Assembly (NCBI GenBank): GCA_964526295.1
Contig: CAZGKW010000024.1
Span: forward strand, 1 to 64,000
Direction of reading: 5' to 3'
Origin: CAZGKW01 sp964526295
Lineage (GTDB): Bacteria; Planctomycetota; Phycisphaerae; FEN-1346
Length of the DNA stretch: 64,000 nt
The position numbers were made by a program, and so were the translations under genes. Under the pieces are notes generated by a model. It saw only the letters and a list, made by a program, of their open reading frames with translations. It was not told where the DNA came from and did no database searches. Below, one piece after another: positions 55,558-63,976 of the stretch (position 1 is its first letter; every line of letters begins with the position of its first letter).

Positions 55558-55584
55558 GGGAGCTCCCTCCGGGGCCTTGTGGCC

Positions 55585-55710
55585 CCCTCTCCCTTGGCGG
55601 GAGAGGGACGGGGTGAGGGTGAAAGGGCCTCTCAATTCCCCCCTCTCCCCATTCGGCTGCACTGCGCTTCGCTCAGGGCAGGCCTGACCCTCTCCCGCCA
55701 GGGGAGAGGG
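55585..55710. repeat. Inverted pair of CCCTCTCCC palindromes (REP/MITE-like)
   Basis: Two hairpins, CCCTCTCCC-TTGGC-GGGAGAGGG (55585-55607) and CCCTCTCCC-GCCAG-GGGAGAGGG (55688-55710), are near-exact reverse complements of each other about 80 bp apart. The sequence between them includes further CCCTCTCC runs and GCGCTTCGCTCAGGGC. This is the form of dispersed palindromic elements seen in many GC-rich genomes. It fills the gap between efp and the membrane-protein/secA operon. Confidence 0.75.
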
Positions 55711-55799
55711 AATGAGAACGGCGTCTGCAAACGAGCCGCGACCGGTCCGCCCGCGCCGCCTCGGGCCTGCGGGCCCCGGAATCCGCAACGAGGCCCGTC

Positions 55800-56363
55800 T
55801 CACTTCGCCCGCGTGACGTACTCCCCCGTTCGCGTGTCGACGCGGATCGTCTCGCCGGGCTCGACGAACGGCGGGACCATCACCGTGATGCCCGTCTCGA
55901 GGGTGGCCGGCTTGTTCTGGTTCGTCGCGGTGGCCCCCTTGATGACCGGCGGGGTGTCCTTGACCTCCAGGTCGACCGTGTTCGGCAGGTCGACCGTGAC
56001 GGCCCGTCCCTCGTGGAAGCACACCTGGCATTCCATGCCGGACTTCAGGTACCCCTGGCCCTCGCCGACGAGGTCCTGGTCGATGGGCACCTGCTCGAAC
56101 GTCTCGGGGTCCAGAAAGTAGTGCTGGCCCTCGGCGGTGTAGGAGTACTGCATGGGCCGTCGGTCGAGGAAGGCCGTCTCGACGGTGTCGGCGGAGCGGA
56201 ACCGCTTGTCGAGGACCTGGCCGGTGGAGAGCTTCTTGAGCTTGGTCTGGATGAAGGCGCCGCCCTTTCCGGGCTTGGTGTGGGTCTGCGACAGGACGAT
56301 ATGGACCTCGCCGTCGATGAGGATGGCGCCGCCGTTTCGGAGCTCGGTTGCCCGAATGGCCAT
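55800..56363 (-). CDS. efp: Translation elongation factor P
   Basis: The 187-residue EF-P has three domains: a KOW-like N-terminal domain with the exposed loop HTKPGKGGAF carrying the modifiable Lys, then two OB domains (QYSYTAEGQHYFLDPETFEQ, and the C-terminal PPFVEPGETIRVDTRTGEYV). It relieves ribosome stalling at polyproline, and several proteins here are proline-rich. AAGGAG lies seven bases before the ATG at 56363. It has its own consensus promoter inside the end of the xylR-like gene. The modifying enzymes EpmA/B are not in the window. Confidence 0.96.
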   Translation of the reverse strand: MAIRATELRNGGAILIDGEVHIVLSQTHTKPGKGGAFIQTKLKKLSTGQVLDKRFRSADTVETAFLDRRPMQYSYTAEGQHYFLDPETFEQVPIDQDLVGEGQGYLKSGMECQVCFHEGRAVTVDLPNTVDLEVKDTPPVIKGATATNQNKPATLETGITVMVPPFVEPGETIRVDTRTGEYVTRAK

Positions 56364-56407
56364 TCGCGTCTCCTTGTGCCGCTTGTTTGAGCGATTCTGA
56401 GACCGGG

Positions 56408-56437
56408 AGTATACCGCGTTCGCCGTCTGCCTGTCAA
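56408..56437 (-). promoter_or_regulatory. Consensus promoter of efp
   Basis: On the minus strand an exact TTGACA (56437-56432) and TATACT (56413-56408) are 18 bases apart, overlapping the stop codon of the upstream regulator gene. It is among the best-matching promoters in the window. Confidence 0.75.
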
Positions 56438-57663
56438 TCCGCGCGGGGCCCGGCAGAGCTCTCTCCCGCTGCGTCTGGGTCCTGCACGACGGTGCCGTCG
56501 GCATCTTGAGTTGGAGGGCGGCGGCGGCGTTTGCGGTACTGCCCGGGCGAGAGTCCCGTCTCCCGTTTAAACACGTGGGACAGGGCCACGTCGTTCTTGA
56601 ACCCGGACGCCCGGGCCACATCATGCAGCGTCAGGTCGGAGGTCAGGAGGAGCCCTCTGGCCCGCTCGACGTGGGCCCGGCGGACGGCTTCGCCGAGGGT
56701 GTGGCCCATGAGCTTGCGGAACCGGTATTCCAGCGTCCGCCGAGAGACGTACGTGACCGCCGCGGCGTCCGCCACGCTGATGTCGGTGTCGGCGTGTTCG
56801 TAGATGAATCGCATGGCGGCCCGGACGTTCTCGTCGTCGACGGCGAGGGTGTCGGAGCTTCGGCGGGCCACGACGCCGATCGGCTCGATGCGTGTCGGTC
56901 CCTCCGGCGGCGCCTCCCCGGCCATGAGCCGGTCCAGCAGCGCCGCCGCCTCGTACCCGCGGCGCACCGTGTTGGCGTCGATGCTTGAGAGCGGCGGCTC
57001 GGCGACCTCGCAAAGGACGGCGTCGTTGTCGACGCCCACCACGGCCACGTCCTCGGGTACGCGGACACCGGCCCGGCCGCAGGCCTCCAGCAGTTCAACC
57101 CCCAGGCCGTCGTGGGCGCAGAGGGCGCCGACGGGGGAGGCCAGGCCCTCGACCCACCGGGCCAGGTCCGCCTGCCGCAGGGCCCAGTTCCACAGGGCGG
57201 ACCGCTCGATTCCCGGCTCATAGAGGTCGCACGGGTGCCCGGCCGCGGCCACGGTCTCGCTGAAGCCCCGGCCGCGCTCCCGGGTGAAGGCCTCGCCCGT
57301 CACCGAACAATACGCAAAGCGGCGGAAGCCACGGTCCAGGAGGTGCTCGGCGGCCACCCGCCCCATCGCCACGTCGTCGCCGATGACCTGGGGGATGCCG
57401 GGCGTCGGAATGCGGTTGCCCAGGTTGACCGCCGGAACGGGCTGCCTGCGGACGCGCTCGGCCCGGTCCCTCGTGGCGATGTAGCCCAGGAGGCCGTCCC
57501 ACTCGGTGCCGGAGTCCTCCAGGACGTCCAGGGCGTGGCTGCCCAGGGCCGCCACCCGCCAGGAGGCCCCGGCGTGGCGGTAGGCCGAGATGCCCCGCAA
57601 GGCTTGGCGCATGAAGCCGCTTGCGGCGTCGAGCAGCAAGGCGACGCGGTAGACCGCAGGCAT
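56434..57663 (-). CDS. XylR-type regulator: LacI-like sugar sensor fused to AraC helix-turn-helix
   Basis: The 409-residue protein begins without a DNA-binding domain. Residues 1 to about 275 form a periplasmic-binding-protein fold (VIGDDVAMGRVAAEHLLDRG, AHDGLGVELLEACGRAG, VGVDNDAVLCEVAEPPLSSI). The C-terminal part (about 285-388) is an AraC-family double HTH (ISVADAAAVTYVSRRTLEYR, LHDVARASGFKNDVALSHVF, GLSPGQYRKRR). This is the XylR arrangement that activates sugar genes on binding a monosaccharide. It is divergent from the PEP-CTERM gene across a 169-bp region with a palindrome that overlaps its own promoter, so autoregulation is likely. Confidence 0.92.
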   Translation of the reverse strand: MPAVYRVALLLDAASGFMRQALRGISAYRHAGASWRVAALGSHALDVLEDSGTEWDGLLGYIATRDRAERVRRQPVPAVNLGNRIPTPGIPQVIGDDVAMGRVAAEHLLDRGFRRFAYCSVTGEAFTRERGRGFSETVAAAGHPCDLYEPGIERSALWNWALRQADLARWVEGLASPVGALCAHDGLGVELLEACGRAGVRVPEDVAVVGVDNDAVLCEVAEPPLSSIDANTVRRGYEAAALLDRLMAGEAPPEGPTRIEPIGVVARRSSDTLAVDDENVRAAMRFIYEHADTDISVADAAAVTYVSRRTLEYRFRKLMGHTLGEAVRRAHVERARGLLLTSDLTLHDVARASGFKNDVALSHVFKRETGLSPGQYRKRRRRPPTQDADGTVVQDPDAAGESSAGPRAD

Positions 57664-57690
57664 GGAACGCCCTCCTCAAGGCCCGTTACG

Positions 57691-57718
57691 AGTATACCGG
57701 GCCGGAATTGCGCGTAAA
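57691..57718 (-). promoter_or_regulatory. Promoter of the xylR-like gene
   Basis: On the minus strand TTTACG (57718-57713) and TATACT (57696-57691) are 16 bases apart. The -35 box lies inside the palindrome at 57713-57733. Confidence 0.5.
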
Positions 57719-57733
57719 CTAAAGAAGTTTGCG
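57713..57733. promoter_or_regulatory. Operator-like palindrome in the divergent xylR-like/PEP-CTERM region
   Basis: CGTAAACT (57713-57720) and AGTTTGCG (57726-57733) form an 8-bp inverted repeat with one mismatch and a 5-bp spacer. It overlaps the -35 of the regulator and ends 11 bp before the -35 of the PEP-CTERM gene. It is placed to repress the regulator and activate the divergent gene. Confidence 0.5.
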
Positions 57734-57743
57734 TTCAGTGTCA

Positions 57744-57772
57744 TTGGCGCACCCGCAAAACCGGGTTATACT
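57744..57772 (+). promoter_or_regulatory. Promoter of the PEP-CTERM gene
   Basis: TTGGCG (57744-57749) and TATACT (57767-57772) are 17 bases apart, about 60 bases before the ATG at 57833. Confidence 0.65.
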
Positions 57773-57832
57773 GTAGTTGGGTTGAAGCGGTATGGCCACA
57801 GGTCCAGCATCCCTATCCGAAAGGATGACACA

Positions 57833-58690
57833 ATGGGCAAGCGGACGCTACGGACGCTGGCCGGTGTCGGAATCGTACTTCTGGCCGCAGGCGCGGCCCG
57901 CGCCGCCCTGATCGCGAAAGAGGATTTCGCCGGCTACGATACCGATGCGCTTCTGTCCGGACAGGACACGAACTCCACCACCGGTTTCGACGGGACCGAG
58001 ACGTGGGCCACGGATGGCGACTCGGGCGGCGTGGACGGCTTCACGGTCGAGAGCGGCAGTCTGGACGGCCCGGGCGTGCCGGAGGCCGGTGAGAAGGTGA
58101 AACTGTGGCGCGCCACAAGCTTTGACGACGACGCCGGCGCCACGGCTGTTCTGGTGCCGAATTCGCCGCTGACGTCCACCACGTATACCGAACTGTACTT
58201 TTCCGCCTTGATCGACGGGGACAACCTGGTAGACGCCAACTCCCTGATCGTGGCGTGGGATCACGAGACCAACAACGATCGCCTCTTCGGTTTCGAGGTC
58301 CGCGGCTCAGGCGACATCTACTCCTTGGGGGGCGATGAGAATGCCGACACGGGGCTGGACCTGGCGTCCGGCGTTAACCTGATCGTCGTCAGGGTCACCG
58401 AAAAGACAGCCGGCAACAATACGGACGAGTACGACCTGTGGCTGAACCAGACCACGGAAGGCACGCCTGACTACAGTGCCCCGGACGGCTTCAACACGGG
58501 TCTCGTCGTCAACAACGGCGATTTCGGCTTCGACGGCTTCTACCTGAAGGAGGCCTACAACGGCGCCCAGTCGGCCCTCGTGGACGAGCTGCTCCTGGGC
58601 GAGACGTTTGGCGACGTCGCCCCCGAGCCGGCCACGCTGGCGCTTCTCGGCCTGGGCGGCGTGGGACTGCTTTTCCGCCGCCGCAGGTAA
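57833..58690 (+). CDS. PEP-CTERM sorting-domain protein
   Basis: The 285-residue secreted protein has a signal peptide (LRTLAGVGIVLLAAGAARA). It then has a beta-rich, Asp/Gly/Thr-rich domain starting EDFAGYDTDALLSGQD, and a C-terminal PEP-CTERM tripartite tail (PEPATLALLGLGGVGLLF followed by RRRR). Such tails direct processing by an exosortase in exopolysaccharide-producing bacteria; no exosortase gene is in the window. Its EDFAGY start resembles the FEGY start of the lectin-like domain in the large anti-sigma protein (12496-14268). AAAGGAT lies five bases before the ATG. It is probably controlled by the divergent XylR-like regulator. Confidence 0.9.
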   Translation: MGKRTLRTLAGVGIVLLAAGAARAALIAKEDFAGYDTDALLSGQDTNSTTGFDGTETWATDGDSGGVDGFTVESGSLDGPGVPEAGEKVKLWRATSFDDDAGATAVLVPNSPLTSTTYTELYFSALIDGDNLVDANSLIVAWDHETNNDRLFGFEVRGSGDIYSLGGDENADTGLDLASGVNLIVVRVTEKTAGNNTDEYDLWLNQTTEGTPDYSAPDGFNTGLVVNNGDFGFDGFYLKEAYNGAQSALVDELLLGETFGDVAPEPATLALLGLGGVGLLFRRRR

Positions 58691-58720
58691 GGTCCTGTCG
58701 CAAGTAAGCCTCAGCCCACT

Positions 58721-58751
58721 GGCGGCCGCACGGCGGTCGCCCTTCTTTTTT
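58721..58751 (+). terminator. Rho-independent terminator after the PEP-CTERM gene
   Basis: GGCGGCCGC (58721-58729) pairs with GCGGTCGCC (58733-58741), nine base pairs including one G-T, and is followed by TTCTTTTTT. Confidence 0.85.
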
Positions 58752-58851
58752 CGCCCCTGTCGGGAGAATCCCGGCGCGGGCGTTGATTCCTCGTCGGCCA
58801 CCGCTATGCTGAAGGTGAACTGCGGCGGCACCGGTCCAGGCGGGGGCGAGG

Positions 58852-59523
58852 ATGGCCAGACAGGAAACCCATTACGAGCACGACTACTTCGAGGGCCGCG
58901 GCTCGTTCTTTTACCGGATGACGGGCGGGTACAAGGACTACGGGGCCTATTTTTCGCGACTCGTGCGGTGGTTCCGTCCGTATCTGGGAGAGGGGCCCGT
59001 GCTCGATGCCGGCTGCGCCTACGGCTACCTGCTGGCTCGCCTGAACGGGGGACTGGAGCGGCACGGGTGCGACCTGTCGTCGTGGGCCCTCGGGAAGGCC
59101 CGACGGGTTGTGCCGGACGCCCGCCTCGCCCGGGCCGATCTCGGCACCGGCCTGCCCTATGCCGGCGCGTCGTTCACGGCGGTCCTCGCGACGGACACGC
59201 TGGAGCACGTCGGGGGGGAAGGGCAGGAGCGGGCGCTGGCCGAGGTGCATCGCGTGCTGGTCCCGGGCGGGCACCTGTGCCTGACGACGCCGAACCGGGC
59301 CTGGGTCCGCCGCCTGCTCTATAAGTCGGCCGACCGGACGGAAGGGCACGTCGGCCTCGCCCACGTGGACGAGTGGGTCGAGCGGCTCGCCCGACGACAC
59401 GGTTTTGAGGTCCGCGACAGCTGGGCGTACCTTCACGGCTTCGTGCCGGGCCGTTCCCGCCGGATGCGGTGGCTGCCGGAATGCGCGGTCCTGGCCCGCA
59501 AGGCGGCGCGGGAGGAGGCATGA
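58852..59523 (+). CDS. Class I SAM-dependent methyltransferase
   Basis: The 223-residue methyltransferase has a type 11/12-like fold: SAM-binding VLDAGCAYGYLLARL, acidic motif CDLSSWALGKARR, LATDTLEHVGGEGQERAL and VLVPGGHLCLTTPN. The N-terminus (HYEHDYFEGRGSFFYRMTGG) resembles small-molecule or glycan methyltransferases in polysaccharide clusters. The substrate is unknown. GGGGCGAGG directly precedes the ATG. Its stop overlaps the first possible start of the next gene. Confidence 0.88.
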   Translation: MARQETHYEHDYFEGRGSFFYRMTGGYKDYGAYFSRLVRWFRPYLGEGPVLDAGCAYGYLLARLNGGLERHGCDLSSWALGKARRVVPDARLARADLGTGLPYAGASFTAVLATDTLEHVGGEGQERALAEVHRVLVPGGHLCLTTPNRAWVRRLLYKSADRTEGHVGLAHVDEWVERLARRHGFEVRDSWAYLHGFVPGRSRRMRWLPECAVLARKAAREEA

Positions 59524-59525
59524 GC

Positions 59526-61238
59526 ATGACGCGACGGCTGACGGCGATAGCGGCGGCGCTCGTGATGTTTGCGCCGGCGGGGCGCGGGGCGGCGGCGGAG
59601 AAGCCGGCCGGCGCCAATCCCGACACGCTCCGTCATGTGGTCATGGAGAAGGCGTCGTCGGGGCAGTTGACCGATCCGCTCATCGAGGCGTTCCTGGCCT
59701 ACGCCGAGGCCGAGGCACGGGGCGAGATCGACGCGAAGCACGTGCCGCCGGCGTTCTGGGACCGGCTGGCGTCGGACGAGTCGCTCTTCGTGCCTCTCCT
59801 CGTCGCGCTGCATCCGAAGTACGACCCGGCGGTGGTCGTGAACCTCCAGACGCTGGCCGAGCGGCACGGAGAGGCGTTCGACCGGCATCCCCAGTTCGCC
59901 CTGGCGATGGCGGTCGTCTACGCCCGGGCGGGGGACCGCGGCGTGATCGATCCGGGCCTGCGGCACCGGTATTCCTCACCCGACCGCCCCCAGCCGACCA
60001 TCGAGCAATCGTTCGGCTGGTACCTCAAGTACGAGCGAATGATGAAGGTGTCGCTGACGAGGACGCCGTGGCCGGTCCTGGCCTACGTCGCCGACAATGA
60101 CATCCCCCTGGCTGAGCGGGAATGGGCCCTGAAGCGGTACGGCAACCGGGCCACCTGGGCCGGCGTCTATTACGACGTGCCTTACGACATGGACCGCGTC
60201 GAGGGGCCAGGCAAGATCGGCGACCGGCCCTACACCCTCGCCAACATCCAGGAATACGGCGGCGTGTGCATGGACCGGGCCTACTACGCCAGCCGTGTTC
60301 TGAAGTCGATCGGCATCCCGAGCATGTACGACTGCGGCGAGGGCAAGCGGGGGGCCCACGCCTGGGTCTCGTGGATCGCCCGCGGACGCAAGGAAGTCGA
60401 GCTGAAGTTCGCCGGCCGGTTCGACTTCGACAAGTACTACCGCGGCGTCGTGAGCAATCCGGTGACCCGCAAGCGGATGCTCGACCGGGAGGTCCAGCTC
60501 TTGGCGGCGGCGATGGGCCGATCCTACGAGGGCTGGCTCGACGCCTGCGCCGCGTGCCACGTCTACGACCTGTTCGAGGGCGAGGCCCGCGCCCACGTCA
60601 CGGACCTCCTGGACGGAGCCGTCAAGCGCAACCCGTACCACGCGGGGATGTGGCGGCGGATGGCGGTCGGCGTCGTCGACGGCGTCATCCCCGAGAAGAA
60701 GGGCGAGCAGATGGTCGAGCGGATGCTCCGGCATTTCGCCGACTATCCCGACCTGACGTTCGAGGTGCTCGTGCGGGTGCTGACGCCCCGGCTGGCGGTC
60801 GCCGAGAAGCCGGCGCCGCAGGACGTCTCGCGGAACGTGGCGGTCCTGGAGAAGGCGTTCCAGATCTACGAGGCGAGCCGCCGGCCCGACCTGGCCGTCA
60901 AGCTCCGCTCCTTCCAGGGGGCGTATCTGGAGGCCGTCGGCCGGAAGGCGGAGGCCCTCAGGCTCTACGTCCTGGCGTCGGAGCGGTACTGCTCGGAGCA
61001 CTACGGGTTCCTGGACCTCTTCGACCGGGCCATGGAGCTGATGGAGGACGACCGGATGCGCCTCAAGTACCTGGGCGTGCTGGCCGACCGCGTCCCGGAG
61101 TATGCGGGCGACTTCAACCGCCGGTTCAAGCAGAAGAACCCGGCGTTCGTCGAGGTGGTCGAGGCGTACGTCGAGGCCCTGGGGGCCGCCGGCAGGACCG
61201 CCGAGGCGAGGCGGTGGGAGAACCGCCTCGCGAGCTGA
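59526..61238 (+). CDS. Secreted transglutaminase-like superfamily protein
   Basis: The roughly 570-residue protein has a signal peptide (MTRRLTAIAAALVMFAPAGRG) and a central transglutaminase/protease-like core. Cys is in YGGVCMDRAYYASRVL, His in RGAHAWVSWI, and Asp in the following FDFDKYYRG, spaced as a Cys-His-Asp triad. Helical flanks rich in TPR-like Ala/Leu segments follow (about 370-570). Such proteins are putative periplasmic peptidases or crosslinking enzymes. The ATG at 59526 has GGAGG about seven bases upstream. The ATG at 59520, overlapping the methyltransferase stop, is too close to the ribosome site. They probably form one operon. Confidence 0.78.
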   Translation: MTRRLTAIAAALVMFAPAGRGAAAEKPAGANPDTLRHVVMEKASSGQLTDPLIEAFLAYAEAEARGEIDAKHVPPAFWDRLASDESLFVPLLVALHPKYDPAVVVNLQTLAERHGEAFDRHPQFALAMAVVYARAGDRGVIDPGLRHRYSSPDRPQPTIEQSFGWYLKYERMMKVSLTRTPWPVLAYVADNDIPLAEREWALKRYGNRATWAGVYYDVPYDMDRVEGPGKIGDRPYTLANIQEYGGVCMDRAYYASRVLKSIGIPSMYDCGEGKRGAHAWVSWIARGRKEVELKFAGRFDFDKYYRGVVSNPVTRKRMLDREVQLLAAAMGRSYEGWLDACAACHVYDLFEGEARAHVTDLLDGAVKRNPYHAGMWRRMAVGVVDGVIPEKKGEQMVERMLRHFADYPDLTFEVLVRVLTPRLAVAEKPAPQDVSRNVAVLEKAFQIYEASRRPDLAVKLRSFQGAYLEAVGRKAEALRLYVLASERYCSEHYGFLDLFDRAMELMEDDRMRLKYLGVLADRVPEYAGDFNRRFKQKNPAFVEVVEAYVEALGAAGRTAEARRWENRLAS

Positions 61239-61265
61239 GTCTCGCGCCCGCCGGTTCCGCCGCCG

Positions 61266-61296
61266 CTTGACACGGACCTCCCGCCCCGCCTTAGAA
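61266..61296 (+). promoter_or_regulatory. Promoter of glgP
   Basis: An exact TTGACA (61266-61271) is followed after 19 bases by TAGAAT (61291-61296), about 90 bases before the GTG start. The spacer is slightly long. Confidence 0.55.
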
Positions 61297-61387
61297 TGGA
61301 GGCTTCGTGCGGCGCCTGAAGCGGAGGGGCGCCCGCTGCCGATAGCCTCACCGGCACCGTCGCATTCCGCTCGGAGAGGAGCTCGCC

Positions 61388-63976
61388 GTGACGCCCGACG
61401 AAGCCACCATGAGCCGCACCGACCAGGACATCATCCGCAACTACCAGCGGTTCGGCACCGTCGAGGCCATCAAGCTGGGGTTCCTCAACCACCTGAAGTA
61501 CACGCTGGCCACCGACGAGTTCGTTGCCACCGATCGCGACAAGTACGTTGCCCTGGCCATGACGATCCGCGACCGGCTCATCGAACGCTGGATCGCCACC
61601 GCCCAGACCTACCACGCCCGCAACCTCAAGCGGGTCTACTACCTGTCGATGGAGTACCTGATCGGCCGGGCCATGGGCAACAACGTCCTGTGCCTGGGGC
61701 TGGAGGACGTGGTGACCCAGGCCATGGAGGACCTGGGCATCGACTGGCAGGAGCTGCGGGAGGTGGAGCGCGACGCCGCCCTCGGCACGGGGGGCCTGGG
61801 GCGCCTCGCTGCCTGCTACCTCGACTCGATGGCCACCCTGGAACTGCCGGGCTACGGCTACGGCATCCGGTACGACTTCGGCATCTTTCGCCAGGAGGTC
61901 CGCGAGGGCCGGCAGGTCGAGGAGCCCGACAACTGGCTCCGCCACGGCGACCCGTGGCAGATCGAGCGGCCGGAGTCCCAGTTCCCCGTCCACTTCGGAG
62001 GCACGGTCCGCGAGGAGCGGGACTCGGGCGGCCGCCTCGTCGTCCGCTGGATGCCCGCCGAGACCGTCATCGGCGTCCCCTACGACTTCCCCATCGCCGG
62101 CTTTCGCAACAACACGGTCAACAACCTCCGGCTCTGGACCGCCAAGGCCACCGAGGAGTTCGACCTGGACGTCTTCAACGAGGGCGACTTCCTCCGGGCC
62201 TACCAGAACAAGATCCTCAGCGAGAACATAACGAAGGTGCTCTATCCGAACGACCTGGTGTCCGAGGGGCGGGAGCTGAGGTTCCAGCAGGAGTATTTCT
62301 TCGTCTCCTGCTCGCTCCAGGACATCCTCCGCCGGTTCAAGATCCACAACCCCGACCCGGCCGACCTGCCGGAGAAGGTGGCCATCCAATTGAACGACAC
62401 CCACCCGTCGCTGGCGGTCGCCGAGCTGATGCGCATCCTCCTCGACGACGAGGGCATGGACTGGGACCCGGCCTGGGACGTCACGGTCCGGACCTTCGGC
62501 TACACGAACCACACCCTCATGCCGGAGGCCCTGGAGAAATGGCCCGTGGGCCTGTTCGAGCAGTTCCTCCCGCGGCACCTGACGATCGTCTACGAGATCA
62601 ACCGCCGGTTCCTCCGGCAGGTCATGAACAAGTTTCCCGACGACCACGACCGCCTCTCGCGGATGTCGCTGATCGAGGAGGGCCCCGTCAAGCAGGTCCG
62701 CATGGCCCACCTCTCGGTCGTCGGCAGCCACTCCGTCAACGGCGTCTCGGAGGTCCACTCGGAGCTCGTGCGCCGGCGCCTGTTCCACGATTTCCACGAG
62801 CTCTGGCCCGACCGGTTCACCGGCATCACCAACGGCATCACGCAGCGGCGGTGGCTGTTGAAGGCGAACCCGGCCCTGGCGGGGCTGATCACCGATCATA
62901 TCGGCGACGGATGGGTGACGAACCTCCATCGCCTGCGGGACCTCCTGCCCCTGGCCGAGGACGACGGGTTCAAGGAGGCCCTCCACCGGGTCAAGCGCGA
63001 GAACAAGGTCCGCCTGGCCGAGTTCATCCACCGGGCCGTCCGCGTCGAGGTCGACCCGGATGCCCTGTTCGACGCCCAGGCCAAGCGGCTCCACGAGTAC
63101 AAGCGGCAGCTCCTGAAAGTCATGCACATCTATCATCGGTACCACCGGCTGAAGGAGGACCCCGGCTTGGACCTGGTGCCGCGCGTCTTCCTCTTTGCCG
63201 CCAAGGCCGCCCCCGGCTACCAGATGGCCAAGCTCATCATCAAGCTCATCAACGACTTCGCCGACATCGTCAACTCCGACCCGGACGTGAACGCGAAGAT
63301 CAAGATCGTCTTCCTGCCCGATTACCGCGTGTCGCTGGCCGAGCGGATCATCCCCGGCACGGACCTGTCGGAGCAGATCAGCGTGGCCGGCACCGAGGCC
63401 AGCGGAACCGGCAACATGAAGTTTGCCCTCAACGGGGCCCTCACCATCGGCACCCTCGACGGGGCCAACATCGAAATCCGCGACCGCGTCGGGCCCGACA
63501 ACTTCTTCCTCTTCGGCCACACCGTCGAGGAGATCGAAGCCCTCCGCAAGCCCGACACCTACGACCCGTGGCACTACTACCACACGCGGCCCGAGATGCG
63601 CCGCATCCTGGACGCCTTCGGCAGCGACTTCTTCAACCTGGAGGAGCCCGACCTCTATCGGCCCATCTGGCGCCGCCTGCTGGAGGAGGGCGATCCGTAC
63701 TTTCACCTGGCCGACTTTTCCTCCTACCTCCAGCGGCAGCAGGAGGTCGACGAGGCCTACCGCGACCGGGACCGCTGGGCCCGCCTGGTCATCGCCAACG
63801 TGGCCAACATGGGGTCCTTCAGCTCCGACCGGGCCGTCGCCGAATACGCCCGCGACATCTGGGGCGTCGAGCCGTGCGAGGTCGACCTGGGCGAGACCGG
63901 CCGGAACCGGACCTGGTTCCCCGAGGACCGCCGCGAGAGCCGCGTCCACTGCGCCCTCGACACCAAGCCGTCCTAG
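61388..63976 (+). CDS. glgP: Glycogen/maltodextrin phosphorylase
   Basis: The 862-residue GH/GT35 enzyme releases glucose-1-phosphate from alpha-1,4-glucans. Present are the N-terminal VYYLSMEYLIGRAMGNN, LGTGGLGRLAACYLDSMA, QLNDTHPSLAVAELMR, and the PLP site EASGTGNMKFALNGALTIG (Lys of NMKF binds PLP). The start is a GTG with GAGAGGAG six bases upstream. A later ATG (MSRTDQD) is possible and would shorten it by nine residues. It is complete, ending 24 bases before the window edge. Length is typical of animal and bacterial phosphorylases. Confidence 0.97.
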   Translation: MTPDEATMSRTDQDIIRNYQRFGTVEAIKLGFLNHLKYTLATDEFVATDRDKYVALAMTIRDRLIERWIATAQTYHARNLKRVYYLSMEYLIGRAMGNNVLCLGLEDVVTQAMEDLGIDWQELREVERDAALGTGGLGRLAACYLDSMATLELPGYGYGIRYDFGIFRQEVREGRQVEEPDNWLRHGDPWQIERPESQFPVHFGGTVREERDSGGRLVVRWMPAETVIGVPYDFPIAGFRNNTVNNLRLWTAKATEEFDLDVFNEGDFLRAYQNKILSENITKVLYPNDLVSEGRELRFQQEYFFVSCSLQDILRRFKIHNPDPADLPEKVAIQLNDTHPSLAVAELMRILLDDEGMDWDPAWDVTVRTFGYTNHTLMPEALEKWPVGLFEQFLPRHLTIVYEINRRFLRQVMNKFPDDHDRLSRMSLIEEGPVKQVRMAHLSVVGSHSVNGVSEVHSELVRRRLFHDFHELWPDRFTGITNGITQRRWLLKANPALAGLITDHIGDGWVTNLHRLRDLLPLAEDDGFKEALHRVKRENKVRLAEFIHRAVRVEVDPDALFDAQAKRLHEYKRQLLKVMHIYHRYHRLKEDPGLDLVPRVFLFAAKAAPGYQMAKLIIKLINDFADIVNSDPDVNAKIKIVFLPDYRVSLAERIIPGTDLSEQISVAGTEASGTGNMKFALNGALTIGTLDGANIEIRDRVGPDNFFLFGHTVEEIEALRKPDTYDPWHYYHTRPEMRRILDAFGSDFFNLEEPDLYRPIWRRLLEEGDPYFHLADFSSYLQRQQEVDEAYRDRDRWARLVIANVANMGSFSSDRAVAEYARDIWGVEPCEVDLGETGRNRTWFPEDRRESRVHCALDTKPS

